From: an uncultured Coprococcus sp.
Lineage (GTDB): Bacteria > Bacillota > Clostridia > Lachnospirales > Lachnospiraceae
DNA length: 64,000 nucleotides
Direction of reading: 5' to 3'
Assembly (NCBI GenBank): GCA_934277375.1
Contig: CAKQTZ010000003.1
Span: 1-64,000 of the forward strand
Each line of letters starts with the position of its first letter. Positions within the stretch are counted from its first letter, which is position 1. Both the position numbers and the translations under genes were made by a program. The notes under the pieces were generated by a model. That model ran no database searches. It saw nothing but the letters and a program-made list of their open reading frames with translations, and was not told the DNA's origin. Below are positions 56,151 through 64,000 of the stretch, piece by piece.

Positions 56151-56963
56151 ATGAAAAGAGAAAGAAAAAGAATACCAGTCAATCTTATGGCTATGGTCAT
56201 GGCTTTGGTTATGGTGGTTTCACTTGCGCCAACATTTACGGTAAATGCAGCCACAACATCAAAGAAGGCTTCATACAAAGAAGTCAAGACAGTAAATTAC
56301 ACCTTGGCAGGCAAAGAAATCCGTACATTGACATTCTCAGCCGGAATCGTGAAGATCAGTTTTGGAAGCCAGAGCGCGGTGCGTATGAAGAAAGTAACAG
56401 ACAAAAAGGTTCGCATTACTGGAGTTAGGAACGGTAAGACGAGGTTTGCTGTTGTGACGAATGACGGTAAAAAGATAGTCTGCAACATAACCAGAAGCCA
56501 TACGCTTAACACGAAGTATCGTTCAAAGAACATTGTTAAGACAAGCGTAAAAGTGAAGTCGGTGAAGAGCAGTAACACGAAAATAGCTAAGGTAACTAAG
56601 GCTAAGGATGGAAAATCATATACTGTGTCTACCACAGGTAAGCATGGCAAAGCTAGGATTATTGTGAAATACGCGAACAATGCCATAGAAAATATAATAG
56701 TTGGTAACCATAGCTGGAAGAGAAAAAAGGTTAAGGATGCATATGATGAAAAAGTATGCATCGGAAAACGTGCAATACAGAATATAACAGGCGAAGATGT
56801 TACAGGTCAGGGCTTAGATTGGTGTGAAAAGCACAATTGCCGTGGTCATTTTTTAGGTGACGGACCTTGTAGGGATGATTGCACAATCAAACCTGTTTAC
56901 AAAACCGTACATCATGATGCACAGTACAATACATACTGTTCTAAGTGCGGAGCAATAAAGTAG
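56151..56963 (+). CDS. Array protein B: secreted, CxxC-tailed paralogue
   Basis: 270 residues with the same signal peptide and core as A, and a different Cys-rich C-terminal stretch (WCEKHNCRGHFLGDGPC, then CSKCGAIK). Start ATG 56151 with TTTAGGAGAAACC. Identity with A over the first 190 residues is very high; differences concentrate in the C-terminal domain. No family is recognised. Confidence 0.8.
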   Translation: MKRERKRIPVNLMAMVMALVMVVSLAPTFTVNAATTSKKASYKEVKTVNYTLAGKEIRTLTFSAGIVKISFGSQSAVRMKKVTDKKVRITGVRNGKTRFAVVTNDGKKIVCNITRSHTLNTKYRSKNIVKTSVKVKSVKSSNTKIAKVTKAKDGKSYTVSTTGKHGKARIIVKYANNAIENIIVGNHSWKRKKVKDAYDEKVCIGKRAIQNITGEDVTGQGLDWCEKHNCRGHFLGDGPCRDDCTIKPVYKTVHHDAQYNTYCSKCGAIK

Positions 56964-57057
56964 TATCATGTATTTGCTTATATCTTAAATGTGGGGCTAT
57001 AAAATATTAGATATGCTATAGTTTTACATTACAAATCAGTTATTTTAGGAGGAACCA

Positions 57058-57874
57058 ATGAAAAGAGAAAGAAAAAGAATACCAGTCAATCTTATGGCTA
57101 TGGTCATGGCTTTGGTTATGGTGGTTTCACTTGCGCCAACATTTACGGTAAATGCAGCCACAACATCAAAGAAGGCTTCATACAAAGAAGTCAAGACCGT
57201 GAATTATACCCTGGCAGGCAAAGAAATCCGCACATTGACATTCTCGGCTGGCATAGTGAAGATCAGCTTTGGAAGCCAGAGTGCGGTGCGTATGAAGAAA
57301 GTAACAGACAAAAAGGTTCGCATTACTGGAGTCAGGAATGGCAAGGCGAGGTTTGTTGTTGTGACGAAGGATGGTAAAAAGATAGTCTGCAACATAACCA
57401 GAAGCCATACGCTTAACACAAAGTATCGTTCAAAGAACGTTGTTAAGACAAGCGTAAAAGTGAAGTCAGTGAAGAGCAGTAACACAAAAATAGCTAAGGT
57501 AACTAAGGCTAAGAATGGAAAATCATACACTGTTTCAACCACAGAAAAACATGGCAAAGCGAGGATTACTGTTAAATATGTGAATAATACCACAGAAAAT
57601 ATAATAGTTGGTAACCATAGCTGGAAGAGGAAAAAAAGTTAAGGATGCTTATGATGAAAAAGTATACATGGGTGACCATATGATACACAACATAACTGGT
57701 GAAGACATGTCAAATATATATTACTTAGATTGGTGCAAGGAACATGATTGTCCAATCCATTTTCTTGGAGATGGTATGTGTGCATGTGACACACATAGTG
57801 AACCAATTTATAAGACCGTACATCATGACGCACAGTACAAGACATACTGTTCTAAGTGCGGAGCAATAAAGTAG
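57058..57874 (+). pseudogene. Array copy C: frameshifted in an A tract
   Basis: The first frame (57058-57642) matches B to WKRKKS, then stops. The rest of the gene (57643-57874) continues in another frame with the same D-type tail (GDHMIHNITGEDMSN, CSKCGAIK). Copies A and B have six A in GAGGAAAAAAGTT-type context where C has seven (about 57631-57637), so one extra A breaks the frame. The gene is either dead or phase-variable by slippage. Confidence 0.8.
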
Positions 57875-57967
57875 TATTATGTGCATATTTATATTTTCAA
57901 TAGGGTGTCATGGAATATAAGATAGACCATGTATTACATTACAAATCAGTTATTTTAGGAGGGACTA

Positions 57968-58777
57968 ATGAAAAGGGAAAGAAAAAGCATACCAGTCAGC
58001 CTTATGGCTATGCTCATGGTGTTGGTTATGTTGGTTTCACTTATACAAACACTTACAGCAAATGCAGCCACAACATCAAAGAAAGCTTCATACAAAAAAG
58101 TCAAGACAGTAAATTACACCTTGGCAGGCAAAGAAATCCGTACATTGACATTCTCAGCGGGTATCGTGAAGATCAGCTTTGGAAGCCAGAGTGCGGTGCG
58201 TATGAAGAAAGTAACAGACAAAAAGGTTCGCATTACCGGAGTAAAAAACGGCAAGACGAGGTTTGTTGTTGTGACGAAGGATGGTAAAAAGATTGTCTGC
58301 AACATATCAAGAAGCCATACGCTTAACACGAAGTATCGTTCAAAGAACATTGTTAAGACAAGCGTAAAAGTGAAGTCGGTGAAGAGTAGTAACACCAAAA
58401 TAGCTAAGGTAACTAAGGATGGAAAATCATACACTGTTTCAACCACAGGAAAACACGGCAAAGCGAGGATCACTGTTAAATATGTGAATAATGTCACGGA
58501 AAATATAATAGTTGGTAACCATAGCTGGAAGAGAAAAAAGATTAAGGATGCTTATGATGAAAAAGTATACATGGGTGACCATATGATACACAACATAACT
58601 GGTGAAGACATGTCAAATGTATATTACTTAGATTGGTGCAAGGAACATGATTGTCCAATCCATTTTCTTGGAGATGGTATGTGCGCATGTGACACACATA
58701 GTGAACCAATTTATAAGACTGTACACCATGATGCACAGTACAAGATATACTGTTCTAAGTGTGGAGCAACAAAGTAG
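57968..58777 (+). CDS. Array protein D: secreted, CxxC-tailed paralogue
   Basis: 269 residues. The core matches A-C (a two-residue gap after VTK), and the C-terminal domain matches copy C closely (MGDHMIHNITGEDMSN, DWCKEHDCPIHFLGDG, YCSKCGATK). So C and D share a recent duplication. Start ATG 57968 with TTTAGGAGGGACT. Confidence 0.8.
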   Translation: MKRERKSIPVSLMAMLMVLVMLVSLIQTLTANAATTSKKASYKKVKTVNYTLAGKEIRTLTFSAGIVKISFGSQSAVRMKKVTDKKVRITGVKNGKTRFVVVTKDGKKIVCNISRSHTLNTKYRSKNIVKTSVKVKSVKSSNTKIAKVTKDGKSYTVSTTGKHGKARITVKYVNNVTENIIVGNHSWKRKKIKDAYDEKVYMGDHMIHNITGEDMSNVYYLDWCKEHDCPIHFLGDGMCACDTHSEPIYKTVHHDAQYKIYCSKCGATK

Positions 58778-58868
58778 CACATGCAATTACTTATATTTTA
58801 AATAGGGTGTCATGGAATATTAAATATGCAGTAGTTTTACATTGCAAATCACTATTTTAGGAGGGTTT

Positions 58869-59867
58869 ATGAAAAGGGAAAGAAAAAGCATACCAGTCAG
58901 CCTTATGGCTATGATCATGGTGATGGTTATGGTGGTTTCACTTGTGCCAACGCTCACGGCAAACGCAGCTACAACATCAAAGAAAGCTTCATACAAAGAA
59001 GTCAAGACAGTAAATTATACCTTGGCAGGCAAAGAAATCCGTACATTGACATTCTCAGCGGGTATCGTGAAGATCAGCTTTGGAAGCCAGAGTGCGGTGC
59101 GTATGAAGAAAGTAACAGACAAAAAGGTTCGCATTACTGGAGTTAGGAACGGCAAGACGAGGTTTGTCGTTGTGACGAAGGATGGGAAAAAGATAGTCTG
59201 CAACATAACAAGAAGCCATACGCTTAACACGAAGTATCGTTCAAAGAATGTTGTTAAGACAAGTGTAAAGGTGAAGTCGGTGAAGAGCAGTAATACAAAA
59301 ATAGCTAAGGTAACTAAGGCTAAGAATGGAAAATCATATACCGTGTCTACCACTGGTAAGCATGGCAAGGCAAAAATAACAATTAAATATGTAAACAACA
59401 CCAGTGACGTTATAACAGTTTCAAATCATACTTGGAAAACCAAAAGAACAAAGTCCGCCTGGGATGAAAAAGTTATCGACGAACCTGCTAGAACTGAAAA
59501 AGTTAAGACTAAAGACGCTTGGGACGAAACCAAGAAAGTTTGTACCAAGGAAGCTTATGATGAGCAGGTTCTGGATGGATATAGAGACATTCAGAATGAA
59601 ACTGGTGAAGACATGACAGGTGTAAACAGAGAAAAATGGTGTGAAGAGCACGATTGTCGTGACCATTTTTTAGGTAACGGACCGTGTGCAAGTGATGTAA
59701 CAAGCACACCTATTTACAAAACAATCCATCATGATGCAAAATATACCACAAAAACTATACATCACGATGCAGAATACACAACTAAGACTATTCCAGAAAA
59801 GTCTCACACTGTACATCATGATGCTGTTTACAAAACTTATTGCTCTAAGTGCGGAGCAACAAAGTAA
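58869..59867 (+). CDS. Array protein E: longer paralogue with repeats
   Basis: 332 residues from ATG 58869 (TAGGAGGGTTT). Signal peptide and core as in A; then a longer C-terminal part with repeated KSAWDEKVID and KTKDAWDET, a Cys-rich block (WCEEHDCRDHFLGNGPC), and HHDA[KE]YTTKTI repeats before CSKCGATK. Similar AWDE/HHDA repeats occur in secreted Firmicute proteins, by memory only. Confidence 0.8.
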   Translation: MKRERKSIPVSLMAMIMVMVMVVSLVPTLTANAATTSKKASYKEVKTVNYTLAGKEIRTLTFSAGIVKISFGSQSAVRMKKVTDKKVRITGVRNGKTRFVVVTKDGKKIVCNITRSHTLNTKYRSKNVVKTSVKVKSVKSSNTKIAKVTKAKNGKSYTVSTTGKHGKAKITIKYVNNTSDVITVSNHTWKTKRTKSAWDEKVIDEPARTEKVKTKDAWDETKKVCTKEAYDEQVLDGYRDIQNETGEDMTGVNREKWCEEHDCRDHFLGNGPCASDVTSTPIYKTIHHDAKYTTKTIHHDAEYTTKTIPEKSHTVHHDAVYKTYCSKCGATK

Positions 59868-59879
59868 TACCACACTTTT

Positions 59880-60044
59880 GAACATTGTTTCATGCCAATG
59901 AGCATTAATATGCTACCACAAAACCATTACTACATGATGATCAGGAAGGAGATGCATAATCATGTGTAACAATAATAAGCTATTGATCCAGATTCTAAAG
60001 AATCAGCAGGGAATTTCGTTGAGTCAGACATATTTCTAAGTTAT
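59880..60044. other. Short spacer with no gene
   Basis: Between copies E and F a block of about 165 bp contains an RBS-like AGGAAGGAG and short ATG frames that stop at once (for example ATGTGTAACAAT). It looks like the trace of a lost gene. Confidence 0.35.
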
Positions 60045-60139
60045 AGAATATGTGCATATTTATATTTTCAATGTGGTGCCATAGAATATTGGATATGCCA
60101 TAGTTTTACATTACAAATCATTTATTTTAGGAGGGTTTT

Positions 60140-61123
60140 ATGAAAAGGGAAAGAAAGAGAATATTAGTCAGCCTTATGGTCATGGCGTTGGTTATGGTGG
60201 TTTCGCTTATGCCAACGCTCACGGCAAATGCAGCTACGGCTTCAAAGAAGGTTTTGTACAAGGAAGTCAAGACAGTGAATTATACCTTGGCAGGCAAAGA
60301 AATCCGTACATTGACATTCTCAGCCGGAATCGTGAAGATCAGTTTTGGAAACCAGAGCGCGGTGCGTATGAAGAAAGTTACAGACAAAAAAGTTCGTATC
60401 ACCGGAGTCAAAAACGGCAAGACGAGGTTTGTCGTTGTGACGAAGGATCAGAAAAAGATAGTCTGCAACATAACCAGAAGTCATACGCTTAACGTTAAGC
60501 CACGATCAAAAAAGGTTGTAAAGACAAGCTTAAAAGTTAAGTCAGTGAAGAGTAGTAACACCAAAATAGCCAAGGTTACAAAAGCTAAAGATAAAAAATC
60601 ATATACGGTGTCTACCACGGGCAAGCATGGCAAGGCAAAAATAACAATTAAATATGTAAACAATGTCACAGAAAAACTGACCATTTCAAATCACGCCTGG
60701 AAAACCAAGAAAGTTAAGGCTGCCTGGGATGAAAAGGTTGTCGATGAGCCTGAGAAGACTCAGAATGTTAAGGTGAAGGACGCATGGAATGAAAAAGTAT
60801 TAGTTAAAGATGCATATGATGAACAGGTATATGCCGGTGAGCATTCTATACAGAACGATACTGGCGAAGATGTAACAGGTTGTGGTATAGAATGGTGTGA
60901 AGCACATGATTGTTTCATTCACATGCTTGGTAATGGACCCTGTGTAGCCAACAATCATCTCGAACCATTCTATAAAACTGTACATCATGATGCACAGTAC
61001 AAGACTGTGCATCATGATGCTGAATATACAACTAAGACAATTCCGGCTAAGACACACACTGTGCACCACAAAGCTGAGTACGTGTCTATCCAGAAGTGTT
61101 CTAAGTGTGGAGCTACTAAATAG
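60140..61123 (+). CDS. Array protein F: most divergent, repeat-rich paralogue
   Basis: 327 residues. The core has diverged from A-E (for example NVKPRSKKVVKTSLKVKS), and the tail has AWDEKVVDEPEKT, AYDEQV, a Cys block (WCEAHDCFIHMLGNGPC), HHDAQYKTVHHDAEYTTKTI and CSKCGATK. Start ATG 60140 (TTTAGGAGGGTTTT). It is probably the oldest copy or one under different selection. Confidence 0.8.
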   Translation: MKRERKRILVSLMVMALVMVVSLMPTLTANAATASKKVLYKEVKTVNYTLAGKEIRTLTFSAGIVKISFGNQSAVRMKKVTDKKVRITGVKNGKTRFVVVTKDQKKIVCNITRSHTLNVKPRSKKVVKTSLKVKSVKSSNTKIAKVTKAKDKKSYTVSTTGKHGKAKITIKYVNNVTEKLTISNHAWKTKKVKAAWDEKVVDEPEKTQNVKVKDAWNEKVLVKDAYDEQVYAGEHSIQNDTGEDVTGCGIEWCEAHDCFIHMLGNGPCVANNHLEPFYKTVHHDAQYKTVHHDAEYTTKTIPAKTHTVHHKAEYVSIQKCSKCGATK

Positions 61124-61421
61124 TTTCACACTTAGATTGTATATATCACATATCAATAGATAATATAACAGAAATTCACTGATTAAAACCAATATATTTC
61201 TGCTATTTATTTACATCTTCACCCGGCATCCGTGCCCTACAATACACAGAAAGGAGCATCAACCCACCACGTAGATGCTACACACGCAGCGAAAATATTA
61301 GACCTTGACTAGTAAAGATTAACACAAACTTTAAGAAAAGATGTTGTCTTATACACGTTCAAATTTCAAACTGAGATACATATGCATTGTGTGTCACAAT
61401 AAAATAATATATAAACAAGAG

Positions 61422-61464
61422 TCCTCTACTCTGGATCAAATTTCCGGGGTAGGGGATTTTTTTG
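61422..61464 (+). terminator. Terminator after the array
   Basis: TCCTCTACTCTGG pairs with CCGGGGTAGGGGA through 13 bp (three G-U) around ATCAAATTT, followed by T7. The rest of 61124-61421 shows no gene. Confidence 0.85.
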
Positions 61465-61511
61465 TATAATTACTCAATTATTCACTATGGAAGTATGGCA
61501 AAAAATTGGTT

Positions 61512-61548
61512 ATCAATGTGCTGCCATAGAATATTAGCAATGCCATAG
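61512..61548 (+). repeat. Truncated seventh array leader
   Basis: TCAATGTG-C-TGCCATAGAATATT, four divergent bases and ATGCCATAG match the leader of copy F (60068 region) except at a few positions, then stop at the IS3-type end. This suggests a seventh repeat unit once stood here. Confidence 0.65.
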
Positions 61549-61553
61549 AATCC

Positions 61554-62753
61554 TGTCAGCGATAGACTTCGTAATTTGTACGAGGCAAAAAAATACAGGG
61601 GTAAAATCAAACATGATATGAGGGCTGCACATGGATGTGAGTGGAAGCCACTTATATGATGTGCGACAACGCACAAAAGAATTTTCAGAAAAGGAGGACA
61701 GCACATGAACAAGAAGAAAAAGAGAGAGCCGTATCTGAGTGATCTGGTAAAAAAACTTGCTGAGACAGAAAAGAAGATATCTTTTATACAACTGAAATCA
61801 AATAATTTCAATTGCGAAAGCAGGGAAGCCGTGTATGAGTTCATAGAAAAATACGGTGACCAATTGGGAGTGCGATGGTTGCTGAAACAGTTTGGATTAT
61901 CACCAAGCGTTTACTACAACTATCTGCATAGCAAAAGAAGTGGATGCAGGGCAAGAAAAAAACAGATCTTAGAAGCAATCCGTTCAATATATGAAGAGCA
62001 CAACGGGACTGATGGATATAGAAAAATCCATTATTATCTGCTTCAGAAGGGATATCGTATCAGCTTAGAAACGACAAGGAAGTATATGAATCAGGAGCTG
62101 GGATTGTTCTCGTCCATAGGTGCGAGACATCCCCCGTATGAAAAGCGTATACCGTTTCATATCTGCCCGGATATTTTAAAAGGGAATTTTAGAGCAGACA
62201 GGGTCAATGAGAAGTGGTGCATAGATTTTACATTTATTGCACTGGAAAATGGAAGCATCCGATACAACTGCGCCATTATGGATCTATATGATAGAAGCAT
62301 TGTGGCTTCGATATGTGGTCAGGATATGACTTCTGAACTTGCCATAAGGACTTTGAAAAAGGCCTTGTCTACAGATCAAGGTATAGATCCGCGAAAACTG
62401 ATACTTCATTCAGATCAGGGCAATGAGTTCACAGCGGAAGAATTCACAACATACTGTCTGAAAGAAGGTATCAGACAGAGCATGAGTCCGCCAGGGCATC
62501 CATACAGCAATGCTCCTATGGAAAGGTATTTCAGTACATTGAAGAATGAACTTATCAATCGGAAGAGTTATGGGAGTGAGAAAGATCTGTATGAAGCAGT
62601 AGACGATTTCGTGGAGAATTACTACAACACAAAGCGCCCACACACATATAACAATAACAAGCCTCCGTATGAGGTGAGATACAGGCAGGCGTAGATTTGA
62701 ACACAATATTGATAACAAGTAAACCCAATACATTATACTTTACTGCGTTGACA
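61554..62753 (+). mobile_element. IS3-family-like insertion element
   Basis: TGTCAGCG (61554-61561) and CGTTGACA (62746-62753) form short inverted ends (one mismatch), with TG and CA at the tips as in IS3 elements. The length is 1200 bp, normal for IS3. No flanking target duplication is visible, so the ends are provisional. Confidence 0.5.
61705..62694 (+). CDS. IS3-family transposase (orfB, DDE integrase core)
   Basis: 329 residues. An HTH_21-like segment (EEHNGTDGYRKIHYYL) precedes an rve DDE core: Asp174 in WCIDFTF, Asp237 in LHSDQGNEFT and Glu273 in NAPMERYFSTLKNE, with the D-x35-E spacing. IS3 elements normally have an orfA with an HTH domain joined by frameshifting; none is found upstream, so this copy may be a single-ORF type or an orfA-less relic. 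Start ATG 61705 (AAAAGGAGG). Confidence 0.9.
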   Translation: MNKKKKREPYLSDLVKKLAETEKKISFIQLKSNNFNCESREAVYEFIEKYGDQLGVRWLLKQFGLSPSVYYNYLHSKRSGCRARKKQILEAIRSIYEEHNGTDGYRKIHYYLLQKGYRISLETTRKYMNQELGLFSSIGARHPPYEKRIPFHICPDILKGNFRADRVNEKWCIDFTFIALENGSIRYNCAIMDLYDRSIVASICGQDMTSELAIRTLKKALSTDQGIDPRKLILHSDQGNEFTAEEFTTYCLKEGIRQSMSPPGHPYSNAPMERYFSTLKNELINRKSYGSEKDLYEAVDDFVENYYNTKRPHTYNNNKPPYEVRYRQA

Positions 62754-62775
62754 GTAAAGCAGAAAGGAGCTTTAT

Positions 62776-64000
62776 ATGTCAGTTATAAACTTAAAAAACT
62801 ATTTGAGAAATGTGTACGAAGATTTAAAAGGCTATGTGGATGGTCTTACTGAAGAGCAGAGAAAAGAATTTGTAAAAAAGTGCAATAATTATTTTGACAC
62901 TGGTGCAGGAGATTACGATAATAAATATATGGTAGCCTTTTATATATTGAAATATGCGAGAGCATATGGATTCCAGTTTTCCAGAGCGTATGCAGATATA
63001 TTTGCAGACATGGGGCACCCGGACAGGGTGAGAGCTGTGAGTATCGGATGCGGAACTGGAATAGATTACTGGGGCATGTCGCATGCTGCAAGATGCCTTC
63101 ATAAAGCAGATGGCTGCAATCTCGATTATACAGGTATTGACCCTCAGATCTGGGCCTACAGGGTGTCAGAAGCACCTGATATGCCAGCCATGGATACGGT
63201 AAGGTTCAATGAGGTGGCATGCCAGTCAGAAGGGCACAGTGAAACATGCAATGATTTTGGAGATTTTCTTGAGATCATGGAGAAAAACACTGGCAAACCG
63301 CTTGACGACATATATCTATTTGGGCATTCCATAAAAGAGGTCAGCGTATATACCGTGCCGGAAACACAGGAAAAGGCAAGAAAAAAGGGGCAGGTCGGGA
63401 ACAGGAAGTTTACATATTATGCGTACAAATATAATCCATATCAGTCAATGGCCAGATTTGCCAGACTTATCAGAAAAAGGATAAGTGACAAGCCGGTGTA
63501 TGTCGCATTCACATATAGAAGATCTCCGGATGAAAGCCTTGAGAAAGACATGGAATTTGCTGAAGCCTATGATACAAGGTATGGAACATACTTTAGGACA
63601 TGTGTCAGACAGAGTGGATTAAATATTGAATTGCTTGAGCCTGTTCGTGTAAACTCCAGATACGGGGTCAGCCTTTGTAGAAAAGAAAGTTCTGACTGCT
63701 GCAGAGGGAGCTATTTCGATTATGATGAGCTGCATAGTTTTACAGGAGCTCCGGATTCAGACACTTCCATCTGGACGCTGGGTAAGGACAGACATGGCGC
63801 ATTTGACGGCCTTTATTTTGGCAGATCAAGGGGACAGAATGACACACCTATATGCAGTCTTGAGGAGTGGAATGAAGCGTTTGTAGATGATACCGGACAT
63901 GTAGAGAAAACTATGGAAAATCTGGAAAATATGTGTTATCAGGTGTTCAGGATATCAGTTGATAATACAGCTGAAAATCACGACATCCATATGCAGGAGA
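62776..64000 (+). CDS. Methyltransferase-like protein, runs off the window
   Basis: At least 408 residues from ATG 62776 (AAAGGAGC upstream); the frame is open at the window end. Residues about 85-101 look like methyltransferase motif I (VRAVSIGCGTGIDYWG), with YTGIDPQIW some 20 residues later as the acidic motif II. The rest has many Cys and aromatic residues and no recognised family. The substrate is unknown. It follows the IS3 element, so its promoter may have been disturbed. Confidence 0.7.
   Translation, partial: MSVINLKNYLRNVYEDLKGYVDGLTEEQRKEFVKKCNNYFDTGAGDYDNKYMVAFYILKYARAYGFQFSRAYADIFADMGHPDRVRAVSIGCGTGIDYWGMSHAARCLHKADGCNLDYTGIDPQIWAYRVSEAPDMPAMDTVRFNEVACQSEGHSETCNDFGDFLEIMEKNTGKPLDDIYLFGHSIKEVSVYTVPETQEKARKKGQVGNRKFTYYAYKYNPYQSMARFARLIRKRISDKPVYVAFTYRRSPDESLEKDMEFAEAYDTRYGTYFRTCVRQSGLNIELLEPVRVNSRYGVSLCRKESSDCCRGSYFDYDELHSFTGAPDSDTSIWTLGKDRHGAFDGLYFGRSRGQNDTPICSLEEWNEAFVDDTGHVEKTMENLENMCYQVFRISVDNTAENHDIHMQE

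Overview
The window looks like a chromosomal segment of a Firmicute of the family Lachnospiraceae (Coprococcus/Roseburia-like gut anaerobe). This is inferred from gene order (rimP-nusA-rnpM-ylxQ-infB-rbfA-nrnA-truB-ribF; ylxM-ffh-rpsP-khpA-rimM-trmD), AGGAGG-type ribosome binding sites, an N-terminally extended IF2, a modular GH9 cellulase with BspA-type repeats, and Tn916-type integrase genes. No database search was possible.

Layout. 1-115: tRNA-Glu and terminator. 197-2193: a SpoIID-like/peptidoglycan-binding protein (minus) and a siroheme-pathway dehydrogenase. 2263-11152: the transcription/translation operon, whose rimP appears to start at AUU and which uses mostly non-AUG starts. 11211-17194: a secreted GH9 cellulase, a secreted protein of unknown function and a YczE-like membrane protein. 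17195-17900: a gene remnant, a type I toxin-antitoxin-like hairpin locus and a pair of identical-design operators. 17935-23905: a two-gene operon with a 1845-residue DUF4132 protein. 23983-28466: small genes and the SRP/ribosome-maturation operon. 28619-36086: lipoprotein, two-component system and topoisomerase IV (parE-parC). 36147-36740: a yefM-yoeB toxin-antitoxin module with a readable promoter/operator.

36790-49268 is an integrated element of about 12.5 kb, bounded by a 37-bp perfect direct repeat that includes the first codons of hisH. Int and Xis lie at its right end and near-identical 26-bp arm-like repeats lie inside each end. Its interior is a mosaic of broken phage and recombinase genes, an IS110 element, a group II intron fragment and one apparently intact cargo cluster (50-aa ORF, membrane protein, papain-like peptidase-like protein, 55-aa coupled ORF). 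hisH-hisF follow, then a sigma/anti-sigma pair on the minus strand.

52180-55069 is a defence-like accessory block: an Abi_2/AbiF-type HEPN protein with candidate structured RNAs on both sides, an orphan ClpP-like protease behind a switch-like leader, and a Cro-like regulator. 55238-61123 holds a tandem array of six paralogous secreted proteins. One is frameshifted in an A-tract, and the last two have expanded C-terminal repeats. A trace of a seventh leader abuts an IS3-family element at 61554-62753. The window ends inside a methyltransferase-like gene.

The most promising candidates for undescribed biology are the peptidase/membrane-protein cargo cluster, the AbiF protein with its flanking RNAs, the DUF4132 operon and the tandem secreted-protein array.
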